A stretch of 64,000 nt of DNA from an uncultured Poribacteria bacterium (lineage in GTDB: Bacteria; Poribacteria; WGA-4E; WGA-3G), in contig OY282383.1 in NCBI GenBank assembly GCA_958295855.1, positions 2,274,481 through 2,338,480 of the forward strand, read 5' to 3'. Each line of letters starts with the position of its first letter. Position 1 is the first letter of the stretch. Made by a program: the position numbers and the translations under genes. Below the pieces are notes generated by a model. It searched no databases. It saw nothing but the letters and a program-made list of their open reading frames with translations, and was not told where the DNA came from. Shown here one piece after another: positions 35,495 through 44,050 of the stretch.

Positions 35495-36733
35495 ATGAAA
35501 CACATCGCCATTCTGGGTAGTACCGGTTCTATTGGCAGGAACGCGCTCAGCGTCGTCGACACACACGCTGACGAGTTTAAGGTAGTCGGACTCGCCGCAA
35601 ACCGGGACGTTGACACCCTTGAACAACAGATTCGTCAGTACCGCCCGACGCTAGCAACCTTAACAGACCCGGGGGCGGCGGCACGGCTTCGTGAACGTCT
35701 CCGCAACCTCAACGCTGAGGGTGTATACCCCTGCAAAGCAGGGGAAAACACCTCCACCGAAGTGCTCTCCGGGGCCGAAGGGCTACAAGCGGTGGCTACG
35801 ATGCCCGAAGCAGAACAGATCTTAGAGGGCATGGGTGGGAGTGCAGGCTTGCTGCCCACATTATCTGCCATTAACGCAGGAAAAGACATCGCCTTCGTTA
35901 ACAAAGAGGTTATGGTGATGTGCGGGAAGCTTGTGATGGATGCTGCCCGTGCAAACGGCGTTAACTTAATACCGATAGATGGCGAGATGAGCGCGATTTT
36001 CCAATGCTTAGCGCAAAGGGCAACAACCCCGCTTTGCGGGGTGAATACCCTCACGCAAGGGCGGCAAGCCGACATCCACCGGTTATTGTTAACCGCCTCC
36101 GGCGGTCCATTTCTCGATGTACCGAAAGAGACACTCTATACCGTAACACCGCAAAAAGCACTCCGCCATCCCAATTGGAAGATGGGACAGAAGATTACAA
36201 TTGATTCCGCAACCATGATGAACAAAGGGTTGGAAGTCATCGAAGCCAAATGGTTGTTTGATATTGAACTCTCAAAAATCGACATTGTTATCCATCGGGA
36301 AAGCATCATCCATTCTATGGTGGAATGGACAGACGGCTCAACCCTTGCCCAGTTAGGGCCGACGGATATGCGCATCATGATTCAGTACGCTTTAACCTAT
36401 CCTCGCAGACTCAGAACGCCTGTCCCACGTTTAGATTGGCAGAAGGCTAGAACACTACACTTTGAACCGGTTGATATAGAAAAGTTTCCGTGCATTTCGC
36501 TTGCGTACACCGCCGCAGAAGTAGGTGGCACTCTCCCTGTCGTTCTCAGCAGTGCAGATGAAGTGGTGGTAAACGCTTTTCTCGACAACGCCATCGGGTT
36601 TATGGATATCCCAGCTATCCTGCAGCGCGTCCTCGACAAACACGTCGTGTCCTTTAACCCAGCACTTGAGGATATCCTTGAAGCTGACCGGTGGGCGAAA
36701 TCAACAACACGTGCAATCATAAAAGAAAATTAG
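35495..36733 (+). CDS. dxr: 1-deoxy-D-xylulose 5-phosphate reductoisomerase with two repeat-derived inserts
   Basis: Second MEP-pathway enzyme. 412 residues against about 380-400. The ATG at 35495 begins MKHIAILGSTGSIGRNALSV (NADPH motif). VNKEVMVMCGKLVMD, IPIDGEMSAIFQCL, LTASGGPF, HPNWKMGQKITIDSATMMNK and IHRESIIHSMVEW carry the metal and substrate residues. Two nested palindromes are translated: at about residues 75-86 (NAEGVYPCKAGEN, before TEVLSGAEGL) and about 175-186 (RATTPLCGVNTLTQG, between AIFQCL and the RLLLTASGGPF strand). Both fall in surface-loop positions relative to known Dxr structures, which would explain tolerance. Confidence 0.94.
   Translation: MKHIAILGSTGSIGRNALSVVDTHADEFKVVGLAANRDVDTLEQQIRQYRPTLATLTDPGAAARLRERLRNLNAEGVYPCKAGENTSTEVLSGAEGLQAVATMPEAEQILEGMGGSAGLLPTLSAINAGKDIAFVNKEVMVMCGKLVMDAARANGVNLIPIDGEMSAIFQCLAQRATTPLCGVNTLTQGRQADIHRLLLTASGGPFLDVPKETLYTVTPQKALRHPNWKMGQKITIDSATMMNKGLEVIEAKWLFDIELSKIDIVIHRESIIHSMVEWTDGSTLAQLGPTDMRIMIQYALTYPRRLRTPVPRLDWQKARTLHFEPVDIEKFPCISLAYTAAEVGGTLPVVLSSADEVVVNAFLDNAIGFMDIPAILQRVLDKHVVSFNPALEDILEADRWAKSTTRAIIKEN
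35717..35754. repeat. Nested palindrome insert 1 in dxr
   Basis: Outer arms GAGGGTGT/ACACCTC around CCCCTGCAAAGCAGGGG; 38 bp, frame preserved. Confidence 0.85.
36018..36051. repeat. Nested palindrome insert 2 in dxr
   Basis: Outer arms GGG/CCC with imperfect inner flanks around CCCCGCTTTGCGGGG; frame preserved. Confidence 0.85.
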
Positions 36734-36740
36734 CCATAAA

Positions 36741-36819
36741 GGTATTAGCCCTGCAAGCAGGGATAAATACCTTACCTCGGCAAATTAAGGTATTAGCCCT
36801 GTAAGCAGGGATAAATACC
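36741..36819. repeat. Two tandem nested palindromes between dxr and rseP
   Basis: GGTATTAG / ATAAATACC around CCCTGCAAGCAGGG (36741-36772) and again around CCCTGTAAGCAGGG (36789-36819), separated by 16 bp. These two are almost identical and share a shortened core. Confidence 0.8.
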
Positions 36820-36844
36820 GATGACGAAAAAAGGTAAAACGAAC

Positions 36845-38572
36845 ATGGCATTCATAGATTTCATTTTCTCCATACTTCCAAGCATTAAAACCGTAATTCT
36901 CGCAATTATTCCACTCGGCTTCCTTATTTTTATCCATGAACTCGGGCATTTTTATGCAGCGAAACGCTCTGGGATTAAGGTTAACGCCTTCGCCCTCGGT
37001 TTCGGTCCGAAACTCATCGCGTTTCAGCGAGGTGAGACAGAATATAGGCTCTGTTTGCTGCCGTTTGGCGGGTACGTCCAGATGGAGGGTGAAAACCCAA
37101 ATGAACAGACAGGTGCGCCCGGTGAATTTGCGAGTGCATCACTAGGCAGCCGCGCTTATGTTGTCATCGCAGGGCCCGCTGTTAATCTGCTGTTCGGCGT
37201 ATTGGCATATTGGCTCGTCTTTGCGGCCGGGCTTAATACCGATTCCGCTCGGTTAATTGGCGGCTTGACCGGGCAGTCCTTGGGAAAACAGGCACCAATT
37301 CAGATAGGTTGGCTTGACGATGAGGGACCGGCATCACAAGGGGGGCTGATGCCCGGCGACACAATTGTGTCGGTGAATGGCCACACCGTCAACACCTGGC
37401 CGACATTCCAGACGAAAATTTTGACGAGTGCTGAGAAACGGCTTGCACTCGTTGTAGAACGGAATGGCGAGCACCAAACGCTCTTTGTCACACCCGAAGC
37501 CGTCCCGAGTATCCGGGGAGAACTCGGCATGCTTCATGTAACCGCCAGACAGAAAACGGAGGTGAAGGATGTCGCTGCGGGAAGCTCCGCAGCCGCAGCC
37601 GGCATCCAAGTCGGTGATCTGATTGAAACGCTGAACGGAGAAACGCTCTATGATGTTCCTGCCTTTGGTTCTTGGATGTGGCACCCCTCACCTGAATGGC
37701 TCGGTGCAAAACATCAGGCACTGTATAACCGAATTAATTTAAATCCAACCGCACTTGAAATCGGTATTCGCCGGGGTGAGGAGACACTTACGCTTCAACT
37801 ACCCGTGCAGTGGCACATGACAGCGAGCGTCCAACCGGGAAGCACAGCCGAAACCGCCGGCATTCAGAACGGTGACATCCTTGTCACGCTAAATGGTGCA
37901 GCAGTGGACAGCGCGTCGCTCTACACGCAGTTAACAACAATCACGGACAAACCGCTTGAATTCGGCCTGCTCCGACAGGGAGTTGAAAAAACGGCAACAC
38001 TGCCTCAAGCCCAAGGGCGTAATTTGCAAGCTTCCCTTATAGAAACATCAGAGAAAAACGCTCTTGCCCCCCACTCAAGTATAGAAACACACGGATTGGC
38101 ATGGCAAACAAAGCTAAGTGGCATGCAATTGGCACCGCAAACGGTGCAGTTGCCCGCGTATAATGTTTTTACCGCATTGGGGAAGGGTGTTGAAGCCACT
38201 TGGCTGACTTTCACAACCGTTGGCCGAACGTTACAACAGCTGATAGGTGGCGAAGTGTCCCCGAAACACCTTACAGGGCCCATCGGTATTGCCAGTGCTA
38301 CGAGTCGCATGTTTGACAGAGTCGGCTTAGCCAGTGTCCTCTTTTTCATCGGATTTATCAGTATCAATCTCTGCATTGTCAACCTGTTACCAATTCCGAT
38401 AGCCGATGGCGGGCATCTGCTATTTTTCGCTATAGAGAAAGTCTTCGGACGGCCGATGCCCCGGAAAGCACAGGAAATTGTTCAACAGGTTAGCGTCTAT
38501 CTGCTCATCGCGCTATTTCTGTATATCACTTGGTTTGATGGCATCTCCCTACTTCACGACCTGCGCAATTGA
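36845..38572 (+). CDS. rseP: RIP metalloprotease RseP (site-2 protease) with three PDZ domains
   Basis: 575 residues from ATG 36845. Membrane zinc protease: HELGH at 31-35 in the first helix, the second metal ligand in NLLPIPIADGGHLLFF near the C-terminus, and GFGPKLIAFQRGETEYRL after the first motif. Between them I see three PDZ-like blocks: PASQGGLMPGDTIVSVNG, SAAAAGIQVGDLIETLNG and TAETAGIQNGDILVTLNG, one more than in E. coli RseP, which explains the extra length. It cleaves membrane-anchored anti-sigma factors and signal peptide remnants. Neighbours cdsA and dxr are the conserved context. Confidence 0.94.
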   Translation: MAFIDFIFSILPSIKTVILAIIPLGFLIFIHELGHFYAAKRSGIKVNAFALGFGPKLIAFQRGETEYRLCLLPFGGYVQMEGENPNEQTGAPGEFASASLGSRAYVVIAGPAVNLLFGVLAYWLVFAAGLNTDSARLIGGLTGQSLGKQAPIQIGWLDDEGPASQGGLMPGDTIVSVNGHTVNTWPTFQTKILTSAEKRLALVVERNGEHQTLFVTPEAVPSIRGELGMLHVTARQKTEVKDVAAGSSAAAAGIQVGDLIETLNGETLYDVPAFGSWMWHPSPEWLGAKHQALYNRINLNPTALEIGIRRGEETLTLQLPVQWHMTASVQPGSTAETAGIQNGDILVTLNGAAVDSASLYTQLTTITDKPLEFGLLRQGVEKTATLPQAQGRNLQASLIETSEKNALAPHSSIETHGLAWQTKLSGMQLAPQTVQLPAYNVFTALGKGVEATWLTFTTVGRTLQQLIGGEVSPKHLTGPIGIASATSRMFDRVGLASVLFFIGFISINLCIVNLLPIPIADGGHLLFFAIEKVFGRPMPRKAQEIVQQVSVYLLIALFLYITWFDGISLLHDLRN

Positions 38573-38589
38573 TCTTTTGTCCATTTAAA

Positions 38590-38782
38590 AGTAGTAGGCA
38601 CGCTCCGCCGTGCCGTTAAACCCGCAAAGTAGTAGGCACGCTCCGCCGTGCCGTTAAACCTAATTAGAAGAAAGTAGTAGGCACGCTCCGCCGTGCCGTT
38701 AAACCCGCAAAGTAGTAGGCACGCTCCGCCGTGCCGTTAAACCTTAAAAGTAGTAGGCACGCTCCGCCGTGCCGTTAAACCT
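38590..38782. repeat. Five-copy G-type repeat array upstream of udg
   Basis: Five near-identical units starting AGTAGTAGGCACGCTCCGCC and ending GTGCCGTTAAACC. The linkers alternate (CGCAA, then CTAATTAGAAGA, CGCAA, TTAAA, CTAATTAGAAGA), so a two-unit block was itself duplicated. The final linker GAAGAGGG acts as the ribosome site of udg. Confidence 0.9.
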
Positions 38783-38798
38783 AATTAGAAGAGGGAAA

Positions 38799-39551
38799 AT
38801 GAATACGGACAGGATGAGAGAAGAATACCTACAACTTGTCGCAACTGTGAGGGAATACGTGGAAGAACAACTATCACTCGGTTTCATAGAAACGGAACAC
38901 CGGGAACCTGAGCAGGAATCTCCTTATGCTCAGTTCGATCTCCCCGCGCTATCTGCCGATGCCGCTGCGTGCACCAAATGCGGGTTGCACGAAGGGCGAA
39001 ATACCGTCGTTTTCGGTGCCGGAAACGCGGAAGCAGATGTGATGTTTGTCGGTGAAGCCCCCGGTGCCGATGAAGACCGGCAGGGCGAGCCCTTTGTCGG
39101 CAGAGCCGGTCAACTGTTGACACGAATCATTGAGGCAATGGGATTAACGCGCAACGATGTCTACATCGCCAACGTGCTTAAATGCCGCCCACCCGGCAAT
39201 AGAAATCCAGCACCGGATGAGGTTGAAACGTGTAGTCCCTATCTCGTGCGCCAAATAGCGTTAATTCAACCGAAGGTGATTGTAGCACTCGGGAGTTTCG
39301 CTGCAAAGATGTTGCTTGATACGAATACCGGCATTACAGCACTTCGCGGGCAGTTCCATACTTATGGGAAAGGGCGGGCGGGGATGCCTACCAGTGTCGC
39401 AGAGCAGGGCGACTTCCCACATAAGCCTTCCACACAAGGGGAACCAGTAGTTATGCCTACCTTTCATCCGGCCTATCTGCTCCGAAACCCAAACGCCAAG
39501 CGTGAGGTGTGGGAAGATATGCAAAAAGTAATCGCTTTTGTCCATGCCTAG
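38799..39551 (+). CDS. udg: Uracil-DNA glycosylase, family 4 (4Fe-4S)
   Basis: 250 residues. The Fe-S ligands are C58, C61, C129 and C145 ([30 protein letters not shown]). The active site is [20 protein letters not shown] at 85-104 and the second motif [10 protein letters not shown] at 220-229. Removes uracil from DNA in base-excision repair. Residues 190-215 ([20 protein letters not shown] and on) are an extra loop before the HPAYLL motif that I cannot assign to a repeat family. The last four residues FVHA and the TAG are an E-type repeat end, as in selD. Confidence 0.93.
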   Translation: MNTDRMREEYLQLVATVREYVEEQLSLGFIETEHREPEQESPYAQFDLPALSADAAACTKCGLHEGRNTVVFGAGNAEADVMFVGEAPGADEDRQGEPFVGRAGQLLTRIIEAMGLTRNDVYIANVLKCRPPGNRNPAPDEVETCSPYLVRQIALIQPKVIVALGSFAAKMLLDTNTGITALRGQFHTYGKGRAGMPTSVAEQGDFPHKPSTQGEPVVMPTFHPAYLLRNPNAKREVWEDMQKVIAFVHA

Positions 39552-39555
39552 GTAG

Positions 39556-39714
39556 AGTAGTAGGCACGCTCCGCCGTGCCGTTAAACCCGTAACCGCATT
39601 CGAGCCCTCCACCGAGGTTTCTTATGCAATTTTTGTAATTCGCAGACAACACCCTACAACTAACAAGAAACCCGCTTTTGACAACGGAAAAAGCGGAGCA
39701 GAATGCACGTCGCA
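39556..39714. repeat. G-type unit and an empty C-type repeat between udg and priA
   Basis: 39557-39589 is a G unit (AGTAGTAGGCACGCTCCGCC). 39664-39714 is a C element: AGAAACCCGCTTTTG, 5 bp, GGAAAAAGCGGAGCAGAATG. It has no nested palindrome, unlike the copies at 6157, 26650 and 34020, so it represents the unoccupied form. Confidence 0.8.
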
Positions 39715-39752
39715 TTTGGGCGTTTACGCCGCAAAACTGAATTGATGAAAAA

Positions 39753-42248
39753 ATGAGTTATGCCAACGTTGCTTTCCCGCTAGCAGTAAACAAGCTATTT
39801 ACGTACGACGTGCCGCCGCATCTGGATGCCATCGTGCAACCCGGTGTCCGGGTATTAGCTCCGTTTCGCAATAGGAATCAAGAAGGGGTTGTCGTCGAAC
39901 GGATAGATGAAACCGACCTGGCACCTGACCTGATTAAACCTATTTCCGCCTGCCTGGATGAGACACCAACGTACTCTGCTGAGCTGCTCGCACTCACCAA
40001 ATGGATGGCGGATTACTATGTATCTTCGTGGGGGAACGCGCTTTTTTGTGCAGTGCCAGCTGCTGTGCGGAGCCAGAAAAAACAACGGGTGCAGCTCCGC
40101 CCAGCGTCCCCAACACCAAGGGGAAAAGTGCAAAAGGAGATCGTCGCACTTTTGGAAGCAGAGGGTGAACTCTCGCCAAATCAACTTGCACGCCGCATCG
40201 GCGTGAGCTACACCACACTCCGCCCTAAAATTACAGCACTTCGCGAAAAAGGCATTGTTGATATTTACGTCACGCATAAACCGAAAGCCACCGCGCAGGT
40301 AACCACTGTTGCCACTTTAGCCTTATCAAGAACCGAAATTGAGGCAAAAATTGCTGAACTCAATAGTAGTGCTGTCAACCACGCCGCTGCCAAACACGCC
40401 GACATTCTGAAAATCCTGCTTGACGAAGATGCCCCCGTAGCTACAACAGAAATCACAAAACGGGCACGTACGAGTATATCACTGCTTCGTACACTTGAAA
40501 GACGCGGGTTTATCCAAATCACACGAGCGGCAGCGGTGCGCAATCCCCTTGAGGTATCAGGGGGCGGTGGGGCAGTTGCTGCGACACAGCCACATCTCTT
40601 AAATTCGGCGCAATCGGAGGCATTCGCGGAAATTCTGCAGAGTAGTAGGCACACTCCGTGTGCCGCCAACCCCTCAACAAAGCCGCCCATTTTCTTACTT
40701 CACGGCGTAACTGGCAGCGGCAAAACCGAGGTGTATATGCAGGCAATCGCCCCAGTCCTTGAAAGCGGAAAATCCGTCATCGTCTTAGTGCCAGAGATTT
40801 CATTAACACCGCAAACTGTCTCTCGGTTTATTGGGCGATTTGGGGAGCGCGTCGCTGTGCTTCACAGTCGCTTGAGCGATGGCGAACGCCACGACCAGTG
40901 GCATCGCATCCAGAAGGGAGAAGCCGATATTGTCATAGGGCCCCGCTCTGCTGTCTTCGCCCCAGTCAAGGCACTTGGTTTGCTGATTATTGACGAAGAA
41001 CACTCGGATTCCTATAAATCGGAAACTGCCCCGCGTTACCACGCACGAGAGGTAGCACAGAAGCGGTCCGAAATCGCAAACTGCGCGTTTCTGCTCGGCA
41101 GTGCAACCCCTTCGCTTGAGAGCTTCCATCACGCCCGAAACGGCACCTATCAGCTCCTTACCCTCCCGTCGCGGGTTGCGAATAGAAAGATGCCCCAAGT
41201 GCAGCTCGTTGATATGCGGAATGAACTGAAAAAAGGCAACCGCACCATCTTCTCCAATGTGCTCCGAAACGCAATTGAAGAACGCCTTGTAAAGCGAGAG
41301 CAAATTATTCTCTTTCTCAATCGGCGTGGGCATTCTACTTATGTTTTCTGCCGAACCTGTGGCTACGTAGAACGGTGCCACAACTGCTCAATTTCATTAA
41401 CATTTCACTTCAAAACCAAGCAGCTCGTCTGCCATCACTGCGGCGATAAGCACCCCACGCACCCTGCATGCCCGCAGTGTAGCAGCCCTGCTATCCGCTA
41501 TTTTGGACTCGGCACAGAAAGCGTTGAACAAGAGGTACGCAAGGCATTTCCACAGGCAAACGTCAATCGGTTCGATGCAGATTCAACCGCACGGAAAAAC
41601 GCACATCAGCAGATTTTAGAGGCTTTTGGGAAACAACAAATAGATATTTTGATAGGGACACAGATGGTGGCAAAAGGACTAGATTTTCCAAATGTCACGC
41701 TTGTCGGGGTTATCACCGCGGATACCACCTTAAACCTCCCAGATTTCCGAGCCAGCGAGCATACGTTCAGCATGCTGACGCAAGTCGCAGGGCGCTCGGG
41801 GCGCGCCGAGGTTACAGGCCAGGTTATCATTCAAACCTATATGCCTCACCATTACTGCATTTCAGCTGCGCAGCAGCATGACTACGTCGGTTTCTATGAA
41901 AAAGAGGTCGAAGCACGAAGCGCGTTGCGGTATCCACCCTTTTCCCACGTTGCAACCCTCTTGCTCCGCGGTAAAAACGAAAAAGAGGTGAGTGATGCCG
42001 CACATACCTTGCTGAATCAACTTCACATCTGGCAAACAAATCAGTTTCGAGATGTAGAAATCCTGGGGCCCGCCCCCGCGCCCCTCTCAAAGATCGAGGG
42101 GAAATTTCGGTGGCATTTCTTGCTCCGAAGCAACACTGTTGAAAAAATCTGTCAACTCATGAGGCACTTAACTGACGAACCGCCACCAGCAATTAAACGG
42201 TATGGTATTGAATTTGTTATAGACATCGATCCAACCAATACATTATAG
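39753..42248 (+). CDS. priA: Primosomal protein N' (PriA helicase) with in-frame repeat insert
   Basis: 831 residues. 3' DNA-binding domain (MSYANVAFPLAVNKLFTYDV), winged-helix part, then helicase: Walker A GVTGSGKTEVYM near 318-329, DEEH, HSRLSDGERHDQW, and the zinc-binding module with CRTCGYVERCHNC and CHHCGDKHPTHPACPQC. Restarts stalled replication forks. A G-type unit (40641-40670) is translated as SSRHTPCAAN near residues 297-306, about ten residues before Walker A; all catalytic motifs are intact. Confidence 0.95.
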   Translation: MSYANVAFPLAVNKLFTYDVPPHLDAIVQPGVRVLAPFRNRNQEGVVVERIDETDLAPDLIKPISACLDETPTYSAELLALTKWMADYYVSSWGNALFCAVPAAVRSQKKQRVQLRPASPTPRGKVQKEIVALLEAEGELSPNQLARRIGVSYTTLRPKITALREKGIVDIYVTHKPKATAQVTTVATLALSRTEIEAKIAELNSSAVNHAAAKHADILKILLDEDAPVATTEITKRARTSISLLRTLERRGFIQITRAAAVRNPLEVSGGGGAVAATQPHLLNSAQSEAFAEILQSSRHTPCAANPSTKPPIFLLHGVTGSGKTEVYMQAIAPVLESGKSVIVLVPEISLTPQTVSRFIGRFGERVAVLHSRLSDGERHDQWHRIQKGEADIVIGPRSAVFAPVKALGLLIIDEEHSDSYKSETAPRYHAREVAQKRSEIANCAFLLGSATPSLESFHHARNGTYQLLTLPSRVANRKMPQVQLVDMRNELKKGNRTIFSNVLRNAIEERLVKREQIILFLNRRGHSTYVFCRTCGYVERCHNCSISLTFHFKTKQLVCHHCGDKHPTHPACPQCSSPAIRYFGLGTESVEQEVRKAFPQANVNRFDADSTARKNAHQQILEAFGKQQIDILIGTQMVAKGLDFPNVTLVGVITADTTLNLPDFRASEHTFSMLTQVAGRSGRAEVTGQVIIQTYMPHHYCISAAQQHDYVGFYEKEVEARSALRYPPFSHVATLLLRGKNEKEVSDAAHTLLNQLHIWQTNQFRDVEILGPAPAPLSKIEGKFRWHFLLRSNTVEKICQLMRHLTDEPPPAIKRYGIEFVIDIDPTNTL
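40641..40670. repeat. G-type palindrome inserted in frame in priA
   Basis: AGTAGTAGGCACACTCCGTG followed by TGCCGCCAAC, the same unit as in the intergenic copies at 33963, 38590 and 42255. It sits in the linker ahead of the helicase domain. Confidence 0.85.
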
Positions 42249-42312
42249 TCGTAGTACACTCCGTGTGCCGTCAACCATTATAGTCGTAGTACACTCCGTG
42301 TGCTGTCAACCT
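42249..42312. repeat. Two G-type half units after priA
   Basis: TAGTCGTAGTACACTCCGTG followed by TGCCGTCAACC, present twice in tandem with a 34-bp period. Confidence 0.75.
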
Positions 42313-42325
42313 AAAGGAATCATAC

Positions 42326-43279
42326 ATGGGCAACAGGATATTTGAAAAACTTGCTGATACTGCACTGCTTGCACAGAGCCCTATACTCGTTTTCGCCGCA
42401 GACCCACTTGCATCCGCAGGGATTAAAGGGCTCGGGCAAGAAAGCCATCCAAAACCACACTACCGCACCCACGCAGAGTTTTTACAGCTCCAACGCGACC
42501 TTGTTGCAGATGGGCAGCTGGATGGACTCTTGATGACACCCGCCGATGCAGAAACGCTGGCACTCGAAGAAAACCTATTTGAAAACAGTCCTATCACGCC
42601 AATTGTCCGAATGAACTCGGAAACCGCTATCTGGAACCCGCGGTTTGGCATCTACACCTCACGCCCGTCAATGCCTTTTCAAACGGTATTCCCGGAAGAT
42701 ATGCAACGTTATTGTGAGGCACTCATTGGGCCCGCACTGGAATGCCGTGTCAACCTCGGATTGTATTCAATCACGCTCAACAATGAGCCCATCGCTGACG
42801 AGCGAATGCTACAAGCGTACGTGCAATTCGCACACGTCGTCGGTGACATCGAAGGATTTGACCATCTGTTAGAGGTGTTTTTACCGAATGTTAAATTACC
42901 GGGAATGGATGATGAAAAACGGGGCATGTACGTTGCCGATTCTATCGTGCGCACGATGAGCTACCTCCGCAAACACCAACGCCCCCGGTTCATCAAAACC
43001 GCCTACACGACTGCTGAAGTTTGGCGCGAGTTATGCCAATTCGACACGACGCTCGTTATCGGTGCTTTAGGCGGGCCTCGGCAAAACGCGCGGAGCACTT
43101 ATGCCCTCGCGCATAACGTCGTCCAGAACGGCGGACGCGCTATCTTGTTCGGGCGTACCATCTTCGGCGAAGATGCCCCGGTGGGCTTTGTGCAATGCCT
43201 CCGGCGTGTCCTTGATGGCGAAGCAGATCCGCAGGCGGCCCATGCCGACTATCAGAAACTCCTCCGAGCGCGGCTGTAG
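42326..43279 (+). CDS. Class I aldolase-like (DhnA/LsrF type) TIM-barrel protein
   Basis: 317 residues, AAGGAA upstream. The C-terminal half resembles DhnA-type aldolases: PRFIKTAYTTAEVWREL with a Lys that could form a Schiff base, then TTLVIGALGGPRQNA and QNGGRAILFGRTIFGEDAP. The N-terminal half (ADPLASAGIKGLGQ, DGLLMTPADAETLALEE) fits the barrel less clearly. The call is tentative. The last 51 bp, covering the C-terminal AHADYQKLLRARL and stop, are repeated exactly at 45129-45179. Confidence 0.55.
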   Translation: MGNRIFEKLADTALLAQSPILVFAADPLASAGIKGLGQESHPKPHYRTHAEFLQLQRDLVADGQLDGLLMTPADAETLALEENLFENSPITPIVRMNSETAIWNPRFGIYTSRPSMPFQTVFPEDMQRYCEALIGPALECRVNLGLYSITLNNEPIADERMLQAYVQFAHVVGDIEGFDHLLEVFLPNVKLPGMDDEKRGMYVADSIVRTMSYLRKHQRPRFIKTAYTTAEVWRELCQFDTTLVIGALGGPRQNARSTYALAHNVVQNGGRAILFGRTIFGEDAPVGFVQCLRRVLDGEADPQAAHADYQKLLRARL

Positions 43280-43283
43280 TGAG
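43233..43283. repeat. 51-bp direct repeat, copy 1 (3' end of the aldolase-like gene)
   Basis: Identical over 51 bp to 45129-45179; first mismatches at 43232 and 43284. Confidence 0.95.
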
Positions 43284-43331
43284 TAGATGTTTGTCACGCT
43301 CTCCACGCGTGATAAATCTCCCGTTAGCTGA

Positions 43332-43366
43332 GTTTTATTTTCTCTCTCACAGAGGGAAAATAAAAC
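43332..43366. terminator. Long hairpin downstream of the aldolase-like gene
   Basis: GTTTTATTTTCTCTCT (43332-43347) pairs with AGAGGGAAAATAAAAC (43351-43366) around a CAC loop, with one mismatch in 16 pairs. It can act as a bidirectional terminator or be part of an inserted element. Confidence 0.55.
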
Positions 43367-43386
43367 ATCAGAAGCCGCCGCTGCAT

Positions 43387-43429
43387 TGATAACATAATAA
43401 AAAGCAACGCTTTTTCATCTCTGTTATCA
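43387..43429. repeat. Nested palindrome TGATAACA...TGTTATCA
   Basis: TGATAACA (43387-43394) pairs with TGTTATCA (43422-43429); inside it AAAAAGC-AAC-GCTTTTT (43399-43415) forms a second hairpin. It differs from the GGTATT family. A GTAGGAGTGAGCTCCCGAGC motif and a palindrome around CCCCGCACGCGGGG (43535-43565) follow. Confidence 0.7.
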
Positions 43430-43720
43430 GTTTTGTCCGCGCGCAAACGCCTGAGGCGGTAGAAACAGCCTTTAGGATTTGTAATCCTGTAGGAGTGAGC
43501 TCCCGAGCACGATTATCCGAAAATTTGCGGCTAAGATGTTCACCCCGCACGCGGGGTAAGCATCTTCTCGCCCATAAGCGACGTGCATTGTGGTATTTTT
43601 AACAGTTTTTTTCGCAAAAAAGAATTGGCATTCGGATACATTTTGTGGTATCATAAAAAATGCCTCTGTTTTAAAACGATTGATACTTGTTATACCCTAT
43701 TAATTTAAGGTTCCTATAGG

Positions 43721-44050
43721 ATGCGAAAGGAATCTCCAGACATTAGGCTTGCAAGGATGTCCATACGACAACAGCGGTTCTCTTGGGATCCCAGAAAAAA
43801 CCGAATTAATATTGCAAAACACCACATCAGCTTCGTCCGAGCAGCGAAAATCTTTGATGGACGCCGCGTGGAAAAAGAAGATACGCGTCAAGACTATGGT
43901 GAAGAACGGATGCTTGCGCTGGGGCGCAGTGAAGGGATAATTCTTCGTGTCGTCTATACACGGCGTAACTCGGGCATCCACATCATTTCAGCAAGGAAGG
44001 CGACAAGACATGAAAGAGCAGAATACATACGTCGAATATACTCGTTCTGA
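43721..44050 (+). CDS. brnT: BrnT-family ribonuclease toxin
   Basis: 109 residues. The BrnT signature is RFSWDPRKNRINIAKHHISF, FDGRRVEKEDTRQDYGEER, ILRVVYTRRNSGIHIISARK. BrnT is a RelE-fold RNase that degrades mRNA under stress and is neutralised by BrnA. A shorter start at 43757 is possible. It precedes brnA with overlap, the standard order. Confidence 0.88.
   Translation: MRKESPDIRLARMSIRQQRFSWDPRKNRINIAKHHISFVRAAKIFDGRRVEKEDTRQDYGEERMLALGRSEGIILRVVYTRRNSGIHIISARKATRHERAEYIRRIYSF

Noticed and set aside
38590..38782. CRISPR-like array upstream of udg
   Set aside because: The linkers are not unique spacers (two sequences recur), the unit is a dispersed repeat also found singly elsewhere, and there are no cas genes.
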